64,000 bases of DNA, taken from NCBI GenBank assembly GCA_947488625.1, contig CANKZR010000002.1:372001-436000 (forward strand). Direction: 5' to 3'. Of this stretch, positions 57,466-64,000 are shown piece by piece. Position 1 is the stretch's first letter; each line of letters opens with the position of its first letter. The DNA comes from an uncultured Sphingomonadaceae bacterium (GTDB lineage: Bacteria > Pseudomonadota > Alphaproteobacteria > Sphingomonadales > Sphingomonadaceae). The notes under the pieces are model-generated. The model searched no databases. It was not told the origin of the DNA and saw only the letters and a program-made list of their open reading frames with translations. The position numbers and the translations under genes were made by a program.

Positions 57466-59817
57466 TTAAAGCGGATTGCCATCCCGATCGCGGAATATCT
57501 CGCGCCGCCCGACGTGGTTGGCAGGGCCGACAAGGCCTTCGCTTTCCATGCGTTCGATCAGCTTGGCGGCGGTGTTGTAGCCGACCCCCATCTGACGTTG
57601 CAGCCACGATCCCGATGCCTTCTGGTTCTCGATCACGAACTGGCAGGCCTGCCGGTACTTGCGCTCTTCCGGATTGTCGGAGGCAGTCACCTCGTCATCG
57701 AAGGACAAGCCACCGTCTTCGGGTTCCTCGGTCACGGAATCGACATAGGCGGGCTCACCCTGGCCGCGCCAATGATCGGCCACCTTCTCCACTTCCTCGT
57801 CGCTGACGAAGGGGCCGTGCACGCGCTTGATCGCACCGGTGTTGGGCTTGAACAGCATGTCGCCCTTGCCCAGCAATTGCTCCGCGCCCTGTTCGCCAAG
57901 GATGGTGCGGCTGTCGATGCGGCTGGTGACGTTGAAGCTGATACGGGTGGGCAGGTTGGCCTTGATCACGCCGGTGATGACATCGACCGACGGGCGCTGC
58001 GTTGCCATGATGAGGTGAATGCCCGCCGCGCGGCTCTTTTGAGAAAGGCGCTGGATCAGCACCTCGATCTCCTTGCCGACCACCACCATGAGATCGGCAA
58101 GCTCGTCCACGATCAGAACGATCTGCGGCAGCACTTCGTAATCGAGTTCCGCCTCTTCCACGATCGCCTCACCCGTTTCGGGATCGTAACCGGTCTGCAC
58201 CGTGCGTTTGAGCGGGGCACCCTTGGCAGCGGCGGCAGCAACGCGTTCGTTGAAACCGTGCAGATTGCGCGCGCCGATCTCGCTCATCATGCGATAGCGC
58301 TTCTCCATTTCCTCCACCGCCCATTTCAGCGAACGGACCGACTTGTGCGGTTCCGTTACAACCGGGGCCAGGAGGTGGGGGATGTCGTCGTAGCTTTTCA
58401 GCTCCAGCACCTTGGGATCGATCAGGATCAGGCGGCATTCGGCTGGCGTGAACTTGTACAGCAGGCTGAGCAGGATGGCGTTGAGGCCGACCGACTTGCC
58501 CGAGCCCGTGGTACCCGCCACAAGAAGGTGTGGCATGGCAGCAAGATCGGCGACGATGGGATCGCCCGAAATGCCCTTGCCGAGGATGATCGGCAGGCCG
58601 CCCTTCGCATCGACAAAGGCCTCACTCTCGCACAACTCGCGGAAATTCACGGTCTGGCGGTTGGCGTTGGGCAGTTCGATACCCATCACCGTCTTGCCGG
58701 GAATGGGCGCGACGCGCGCGCTGATCGCGCTCATGTTGCGGGCGATATCTTCCGCCAGGCCCACCACGCGGCTGGCCTTGATGCCGGGGGCAGGTTCCAG
58801 TTCGTACATGGTGACGACGGGGCCGGTCTTCACCGCCGTGATCTCACCCTTCACGTTGAAATCGTCGAGCACCGTTTCCAGCAGGCGCGCATTGCGTTCC
58901 AGCGCCAGCTTGTCGAGCGGGGGCGCCTGGTTGCCCTCGCCTTCTTCCAGCAGATCGAGGCTGGGTAGCTCGAAATCGGCGAACATGTCCTTCTGCTGCG
59001 TCTTGGGGGAAGGCTTTGCCCGCCGTGGGGGCGCGGCGGGGTCGGCGATTTCCACCGGCCTGCGGTCGGCAAAGGGAGAGGCGCTTTCGGCGTCCTCGTC
59101 TCCGTCCTGATCGACAGGTTTCGCGCGCCGCTGTTTTGACCGCTTAGGTTCTTCAGGCTTGAACGGATTTGCCGGCGTAGAAAATCGTGGAAGCCTTTCT
59201 GCCCAACTGGGCAGGGTCAGCAGGCTGGCCCAGTCCACCGCGAAGACACGCCCCGCCAGCAGCGCGCCGCCACCAAGGCACGCAAGTCCGCCTGCAAGCA
59301 TACCCCAGAAACGTCCACCTTCGGGCAACAACTCCGTCACAGCTTCGAGGCCGCCTGCGCCCAGCAACCCGGCGAGGCCGCCAAAACCGGCCGGCCAGCT
59401 GTGTTCACGGGGATCGGTTACCAGCGAAATCGCGGTGGAAAGCAGAATCATCGCCACCAGCAACAGGCCGACCGCGCGCCACCATGCGCCGCCCCAATGT
59501 TCGTCTTCGTCCGCATCGCGCCACAGTTTTCGGGCAAAGACATAGGCCAGCGGCAAGAACAGGAGGGAGACCCAGCCGAAACCCGTCAGCGCCAGGTCCG
59601 CGACGAATGCGCCGGGCGCGCCCATCCAGTTGTCGATCGTGTCGCCTGCCGCCGTGGAAAGCGAGGGATCGGTCTGGCTGTAGCTGATCAGGGCAAGGGC
59701 AAGAAAGATGGTGAAGGCAAACAGCAGCACCGCGCCCGTAAGCTGCGCACTGCGCGCCAGCGAGCGACGGAAAGCGGCACGCCAGTCCGCGTTCGGTTTT
59801 GCGGCCCTGCTGGCCAT
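57466..59817 (-). CDS. ftsK: DNA translocase FtsK
   Basis: A 783-residue divisome DNA pump that clears and resolves chromosomes at the septum. ATG 59817 (MASRAAKPNADWRAAFRRSL) has AGGGGA seven bases upstream. Four membrane segments lie within about residues 25-190, followed by a charged linker (200-310). The motor domain has Walker A GTTGSGKS (435-442), Walker B IVLIVDELADLMVV and ATQRPSVDVITGVIKANLPT. The C-terminal gamma winged helix (SGSWLQRQMGVGYNTAAKLI) would read KOPS-type sites. The short linker is typical of alphaproteobacteria. Confidence 0.97.
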   Translation of the reverse strand: MASRAAKPNADWRAAFRRSLARSAQLTGAVLLFAFTIFLALALISYSQTDPSLSTAAGDTIDNWMGAPGAFVADLALTGFGWVSLLFLPLAYVFARKLWRDADEDEHWGGAWWRAVGLLLVAMILLSTAISLVTDPREHSWPAGFGGLAGLLGAGGLEAVTELLPEGGRFWGMLAGGLACLGGGALLAGRVFAVDWASLLTLPSWAERLPRFSTPANPFKPEEPKRSKQRRAKPVDQDGDEDAESASPFADRRPVEIADPAAPPRRAKPSPKTQQKDMFADFELPSLDLLEEGEGNQAPPLDKLALERNARLLETVLDDFNVKGEITAVKTGPVVTMYELEPAPGIKASRVVGLAEDIARNMSAISARVAPIPGKTVMGIELPNANRQTVNFRELCESEAFVDAKGGLPIILGKGISGDPIVADLAAMPHLLVAGTTGSGKSVGLNAILLSLLYKFTPAECRLILIDPKVLELKSYDDIPHLLAPVVTEPHKSVRSLKWAVEEMEKRYRMMSEIGARNLHGFNERVAAAAAKGAPLKRTVQTGYDPETGEAIVEEAELDYEVLPQIVLIVDELADLMVVVGKEIEVLIQRLSQKSRAAGIHLIMATQRPSVDVITGVIKANLPTRISFNVTSRIDSRTILGEQGAEQLLGKGDMLFKPNTGAIKRVHGPFVSDEEVEKVADHWRGQGEPAYVDSVTEEPEDGGLSFDDEVTASDNPEERKYRQACQFVIENQKASGSWLQRQMGVGYNTAAKLIERMESEGLVGPANHVGRREIFRDRDGNPL

Positions 59818-59949
59818 GGTCTGTCCCCTTGCGATACGTCCCGCCGGATAGAATCCCACAGCGGGACTCCAGGGTCAAATTGTTTGTATCCTGAACCCGC
59901 ACCGGCGGGTCCGTCCTCCCGGCCCTGTGGGGCGTTCAGGAAATTCCGA

Positions 59950-60483
59950 CTAGCTGAGCCCGTCGATGGCGGCCCAGCGATCCCAACATAGCTGCGCTGC
60001 ACGCTCGGCATTCATTCCGCCAAGTGCGATGACCGGCTTGGTTGCATTGGAGGCAATGAAAAGGAAGTTTTCTGCCCCAAGGCACCGTCCATCAGGATGT
60101 GATCGCGTAGGAAAGACTGGCGAAAGGAACATCGCGTCAATGCCATACCTCTCAGCCCGGCTCATTTCGAGCAGGTCGTGAACGGTGGCGAAGCGACCGA
60201 TGCCCATGACCTTACCAAGCTTGCGCGCCGGTCCGTATGCTCCGTCCGCGCCCCAGTCCTTCGCCTGCTGCGATGTGCCCGAAAGCACCAGCAGATGGTC
60301 GCAACGTCGGCAGATGGTGGCCAGCGTATCAAAGCGGGCCTTTCGCTCGTTCGGACCCAGATGGTAGTGGCGGAATACGAACGCATTGCCAGGAGGAAGC
60401 GTCGCGAGCGCAGACTCCAGCATCGCGTCATTGCGCGCGTCGGAAAGCAGCCAGAGGTTCGGCAGGGACTGGAAAGCCGTCAT
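59950..60483 (-). CDS. ThiE/TenI-like thiamine phosphate synthase fold protein
   Basis: A 177-residue TIM-barrel protein shorter than typical ThiE (about 210). The end of the barrel is seen as GIDAMFLSPVFPTRSHPDG followed by SNATKPVIALGGMNAERA, the phosphate-binding part of ThiE/TenI. The diphosphate and pyrimidine-binding residues of the N-terminal half are not clear, so it may be a TenI-like or specialised member. It is divergent from the YggS gene with only 20 bases between start codons; ftsK follows on the same strand. Confidence 0.8.
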   Translation of the reverse strand: MTAFQSLPNLWLLSDARNDAMLESALATLPPGNAFVFRHYHLGPNERKARFDTLATICRRCDHLLVLSGTSQQAKDWGADGAYGPARKLGKVMGIGRFATVHDLLEMSRAERYGIDAMFLSPVFPTRSHPDGRCLGAENFLFIASNATKPVIALGGMNAERAAQLCWDRWAAIDGLS

Positions 60484-60503
60484 CGTGCCGCTATAGCGCC
60501 CGC

Positions 60504-61169
60504 ATGAGTGAAAACGCCACAGATCGCCTTGATGCCGTGCAGGCCGAAATCGACAAGGCCTGCAAGATCGCCCGCCGCAAGCCCGAGGAGGTTACGCTGG
60601 TCGCGGTCAGCAAGACCCATCCGGCGCGCGATATCGTGCCGCTGCTGGAAGCGGGCCAGCGGGTTTATGGCGAAAACCGCGTGCAGGAAGCGCAGGGCAA
60701 ATGGCCTGTCCTGAAGGAGCAGTTCTCTGAAACGCAATTGCACCTTGTCGGCCAGTTGCAGTCGAACAAGGCTGAAGATGCGGCGCAATTGTTCGACTGC
60801 ATCCATTCGCTGGATCGCCCTTCGCTGGTGAAAGCGCTGGGCAAGGCGTTCGACAAGACTGGCCGACAGGTGCCGTGTTTCATACAGGTGGATATCGGTG
60901 AGGAGGAGCAGAAGGGGGGCTGCGCCATCGCCGACCTGCCAGACCTGCTGGAGCAGGCGCGCGCTGCGGATATCCCCGTACTCGGCCTGATGTGCGTGCC
61001 GCCGTTCGGCATCGAATCCGCACCCTATTTCGCGCTCATGGCGAAGATTGCCGACGATCATGGGTTGCAAGGTCGATCCATGGGGATGAGCGGCGATTAC
61101 CCGACGGCGATCATGCTGGGGGCGACGCACATTCGCGTGGGCACGGCGCTGTTCGGACAACGCGATTAA
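60504..61169 (+). CDS. YggS/PLPBP family PLP-homeostasis protein
   Basis: A 221-residue PLP-binding barrel protein. Lys37 in LVAVSKTHPARDIVPLLEAG should bind PLP; GENRVQEAQGKWP, LHLVGQLQSNKAEDA, SLDRPSLVKAL, MGMSGDYPTAIMLGATHIRV and GTALFG complete the family pattern. Such proteins buffer PLP and affect amino-acid pools. ATG 60504 is chosen because homology starts there, though the frame stays open upstream through the divergent gene. Confidence 0.93.
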   Translation: MSENATDRLDAVQAEIDKACKIARRKPEEVTLVAVSKTHPARDIVPLLEAGQRVYGENRVQEAQGKWPVLKEQFSETQLHLVGQLQSNKAEDAAQLFDCIHSLDRPSLVKALGKAFDKTGRQVPCFIQVDIGEEEQKGGCAIADLPDLLEQARAADIPVLGLMCVPPFGIESAPYFALMAKIADDHGLQGRSMGMSGDYPTAIMLGATHIRVGTALFGQRD

Positions 61170-61244
61170 ACGGCGCGGCGGTTGACCTTGACGACCAATC
61201 CGGTGGTAAAGGGCGCAAAGCATCTTTCGCCAAGGACTTCCGAC

Positions 61245-61712
61245 ATGATCCGCACCTTCGCCTTTCTCCTTCCGGCGCTCGCGCTGGCATCCCCTGCTCT
61301 GGCGCAGGAGGATGACCCCTATGCGGCCTGCGTGGCCATTCAGGAGGATGCGGCGCGGCTGGCCTGTTTCGACCGCACCTACCAGACGCAGCGCATCGTG
61401 CTTGCAGAGCGCGAAGTGGAGGAAAAGCGCGTTCAGGAAGAGGTGTTCGGCTTTCGTGAAGCCGATGCCGCCCTGGCACGCGCGGACGAAGCCGCGCTCA
61501 CCGCGACGGTAAGCGAAGTGCTGCGCGGCTCCACGCGTTCGCAGGTCTTGCTGATGGACAATGGCCAGCTATGGCGCGAGACCGACGGTTCGACCTTGCG
61601 CAACCGCGTCCGCGACGGCTGGACGGCAACCATTACGCGCCACTGGAGCGGTGCCTATGAAATGCGCTTCGACGGACGCTCCGGTTATTTGCGGGTCACG
61701 CGGATGCGCTGA
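61245..61712 (+). CDS. Small exported protein, unknown function
   Basis: A 155-residue product. The signal peptide MIRTFAFLLPALALASPALAQ begins at ATG 61245, with AAGGA eight bases upstream. The mature part starts EDDPYAACVAIQEDAARLAC with a CFDR motif, followed by a helical REVEEKRVQEEVFGF stretch and a small beta region (SQVLLMDNGQLWRETDGSTL). The two spaced Cys may form a disulfide. It resembles short periplasmic proteins common in Sphingomonadales; no function is known. It ends three bases from the convergent glnD. Confidence 0.75.
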   Translation: MIRTFAFLLPALALASPALAQEDDPYAACVAIQEDAARLACFDRTYQTQRIVLAEREVEEKRVQEEVFGFREADAALARADEAALTATVSEVLRGSTRSQVLLMDNGQLWRETDGSTLRNRVRDGWTATITRHWSGAYEMRFDGRSGYLRVTRMR

Positions 61713-61715
61713 TCC

Positions 61716-64000
61716 TCACGCGGCTTTCGCCGCACCCGGTTCGCCCTTGGCGATCGCCTGCAACAGGGCCTGTTCCACCTTGTCGAGCCGCTCCTGCCTC
61801 ACGATCTTGTCGCCCAGCAGATCGGTTACGTAGAAAGTATCCACCGCGCGCTCCCCATATTGGGTGATGTGCGCGGAATTGATGATCAGGCTGGCTTCGA
61901 ACATGGCTCGCGTAAGGCGGTTCAGCAGGGCAGGTCGGTCCGTTGCATTGACCTCGATCACGGTGAAGCGGTTCGAGGCATCGTTGTCGAACAGGATTAC
62001 CGGGGCGACGCGGAAATTCTCCGCGCGGCTTTGTTTCAGGGGGCGCTTCGCCAGGCGCGGCACCATGTCGATCCTGTCGGCCAGGGCATCCTCGATGGAT
62101 TGCTTCAGCCGCGCCAGTTGCTGGTCTTCCTTGAAGGGTTTGCCCAGCGGATCGAGCACGAGGAAATTGTCGATCGCCTTGCCAGTCCGGTTGGTGTGAA
62201 TGCGCGCATCGATGATGTTTCCGCCCGCAAGGTTGATTGCACCTGCTATTCGGAAGAACAGGCCAGGGTGGTCATCGCCGATGACCGTGACGAGCGTGGC
62301 GCACAACGCTTCGTAATACTGGGCGTGAATGGATAGCGAATGCTCTGCCACGCGCGCAGCCTCGTAATGGGGCAGGTTGATGGCGATCACGTCTTCCGGC
62401 TCGGCGATCCAGTAGGCATCGTCGAAGCGGTCATTCAGTTCCTCTACCAAGTGCCCCTGCGTCCCCAGCATCTGGGTGACGAGCTCTTTCTTGGTGGCAA
62501 CCTTGTGCTCTCGCCCGTGGGCCTTGTGCCCCAGGCGCAGTCGCTCCACCGCGTTCTCGTAAAGGTCGGAGATGAGCTGCCGCTTCCAGCTGTTCCAGAT
62601 GCCCGGCCCCACAGCGCGGATGTCGACGATGGTCAGCACCGTAAGCAGGCGCAGCCTTTCCAGATTCTGCACTTCCGATATGAAGTCGGTAATGGTCTTG
62701 GGGTCGGACAGGTCGCGCTTGAACGCGGTGGCGCTCATCAACAGGTGATAGCGCACCAGCCACGCGACCAGCGCGGTTTCCTGCCCGTCCAGCCCGAGCC
62801 TGGGGCACAGTTTCCTCGCTACGTCCGCGCCCAGCACGGAATGGTCGCCGCCGCGGCCCTTAGCGATATCGTGCAGCAGGACAGCGACATACAGAACGCG
62901 CCGGTTCTTCAGCAGCGGCAGCATTTCCGTTGCCAGCGGGTGATCTTCGGCCAGTTCGCCGCGCTCTATTTCGCTGAGCAGGCCGATGGCGCGGATGGTG
63001 TGTTCGTCCACCGTATAATGGTGATACATGTCAAACTGCATCTGCGCGTTGACCTTGCCGAAATCGGGCACGAAACGGCCGAACACGCCTGCCTCGTTCA
63101 TCCATCGCAACACGGTTTCGGGATCCTTGCGGCCCGATAGCAGGTCGACGAACAAGGCGTTGGCGCGTTCGTCCTTGCGCAACTTTGCATCGATCAGCCC
63201 CGCGTCCCGGCGGGCGATGCGGATGGTGTTCGGATGCACTTCCAGGCCTTCGCGCTCCGCCAGGTTGAAAATCTCGATCAGGCGCACCGGATCCTGCTGG
63301 AACCAGTCATCTGCTGGAGCCGCGATCTTGCCACCATCCACCGGATAGCCCTCGATGGTCTTCCCAGGCTTGAGCGCAGAGAAGAATTCGCTGATACGGC
63401 TGCGTTCCTGGGTTTCTTCCTCGAGGTGAGAAAGGAACACACCAGACAGATAGCCAACGTGCTTGGCCTGCAGGAAGTAGAACTGCATGAAGCGTTCAAC
63501 CGAGCTCTTGCCCGGCCTGTCGGCAAAATTCATTCGGCGGGCGACTTCGCGTTGTAGATCGAATGTCAGCCGGTCCTCGCCCCGGTTGGAGATGGTGTGC
63601 AGATGCGCGCGCACGGCCAGCAGAAACCGTTCCGCCCGGCGGAAACTGCGGTATTCCTCGGGCGTGAAAAGGTCCTTGTCCACCAACTCGCGCGCGCTTT
63701 TCACGCGGTAGACATATTTGCCGATCCAGTAGAGCGTCTGCAGGTCGCGCAGGCCGCCCTTGCCATCTTTGACATTGGGTTCGACCACGTAGCGCGAATC
63801 CCCCATGCGCTTGTGCCGCGCATCGCGCTCCGCCAGCTTTTCGGTGACGAAACGGCTTTCCGTGCCAGGCACCACCTCTCCCCAGAAGCGGTCGCTGGCG
63901 GCATCGTAAACCTCCTGGTCGCCCCACAGGAAACGTCCTTCCAGCAAGGCGGTACGGATGGTCACATCCTCGCGCGCCATGCGGGTGACTTCGTTCAGCG
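61716..64000 (-). CDS. glnD: PII uridylyltransferase / uridylyl-removing enzyme (5' end outside window)
   Basis: About 760 C-terminal residues of GlnD, which adds or removes UMP on PII according to glutamine level. The visible part begins LNEVTRMAREDVTIRTALLE, just after the nucleotidyltransferase core. RYVVEPNVKDGKGGLRDLQT and a helical middle follow, then the HD domain (VLLHDIAKGRGGDHSVLGAD), and two C-terminal ACT domains (ALCATLVTVIGDDHPGLFFR and FTVIEVNATDRPALLNRLTR). The frame stays open to the window edge. With gltB and ald it adds to the nitrogen theme of the window. Confidence 0.95.
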   Translation of the reverse strand, partial: LNEVTRMAREDVTIRTALLEGRFLWGDQEVYDAASDRFWGEVVPGTESRFVTEKLAERDARHKRMGDSRYVVEPNVKDGKGGLRDLQTLYWIGKYVYRVKSARELVDKDLFTPEEYRSFRRAERFLLAVRAHLHTISNRGEDRLTFDLQREVARRMNFADRPGKSSVERFMQFYFLQAKHVGYLSGVFLSHLEEETQERSRISEFFSALKPGKTIEGYPVDGGKIAAPADDWFQQDPVRLIEIFNLAEREGLEVHPNTIRIARRDAGLIDAKLRKDERANALFVDLLSGRKDPETVLRWMNEAGVFGRFVPDFGKVNAQMQFDMYHHYTVDEHTIRAIGLLSEIERGELAEDHPLATEMLPLLKNRRVLYVAVLLHDIAKGRGGDHSVLGADVARKLCPRLGLDGQETALVAWLVRYHLLMSATAFKRDLSDPKTITDFISEVQNLERLRLLTVLTIVDIRAVGPGIWNSWKRQLISDLYENAVERLRLGHKAHGREHKVATKKELVTQMLGTQGHLVEELNDRFDDAYWIAEPEDVIAINLPHYEAARVAEHSLSIHAQYYEALCATLVTVIGDDHPGLFFRIAGAINLAGGNIIDARIHTNRTGKAIDNFLVLDPLGKPFKEDQQLARLKQSIEDALADRIDMVPRLAKRPLKQSRAENFRVAPVILFDNDASNRFTVIEVNATDRPALLNRLTRAMFEASLIINSAHITQYGERAVDTFYVTDLLGDKIVRQERLDKVEQALLQAIAKGEPGAAKAA

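Overview
The window looks like a contiguous, gene-dense (roughly 90% coding), GC-rich piece of an alphaproteobacterial chromosome. Sphingomonadales is most likely, probably Erythrobacteraceae. The support is indirect: the exosortase-A-type glycosyltransferase and O-glycosylation ligase pair, an intracellular PHB depolymerase, a GluRS with an HVGN signature, a LolA-like protein, EF-hand and acidic small lipoproteins, alphaproteobacterial rpoB/rpoC, and a GGAAC-N17-CGTT (EcfG-type) promoter. No rRNA, intact tRNA, CRISPR array, transposase, integrase or phage gene was seen. Both ends cut genes: the 5' end of gltB on the left and the 3' three quarters of glnD on the right.

Layout. 1-7.7 kb: start of gltB (minus), a large acidic membrane protein, then a surface-polysaccharide/exosortase-A cluster (GT4, a 51-residue membrane peptide, O-glycosylation ligase, acyltransferase) and phaZ. 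7.9-18.6 kb: ABC exporter, M13 metallopeptidase, uppP, small stress and lipoprotein genes, phhA, recQ, a secreted beta-helix protein and a DksA-type zinc protein. 18.6-27.2 kb: psd, a GNAT enzyme, ribA, xthA, lolA, rpmG, and a tightly overlapping run pabBC - aminotransferase - RluA-type synthase - arfB. 27.2-39.8 kb: a HerA/DUF853 ATPase, an EF-hand/response regulator/histidine kinase operon, two peptidases, a thioesterase, ald, a second HerA-like ATPase and dcd. 39.9-44.6 kb: a ZnuD-like TonB receptor, gltX, an unknown protein behind two Fur-like boxes, and a lipoprotein. 44.7-53.6 kb: rpoC and rpoB with their own strong promoter and a long structured leader. 53.7-57.3 kb: an SRPBCC-like protein, then an ATP-grasp ligase, a 7TM protein and a beta-barrel. 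57.5-64 kb: ftsK, a ThiE-like protein, a YggS-family protein, a small exported protein and glnD.

How they work together. Most genes are housekeeping (transcription, translation, cell division, cofactors, envelope lipids). Nitrogen metabolism recurs: gltB, ald and glnD are all here, and gltB and ald share an identical 16-bp near-palindrome about 60 bp upstream of their start codons. The least understood parts are the beta-barrel/7TM/ATP-grasp module, the structured rpoBC leader, the unknown gene with tandem Fur-like sites, and the operator repeats in front of the EF-hand two-component operon. Functional statements are inferred from motifs read by eye; no database search was run.
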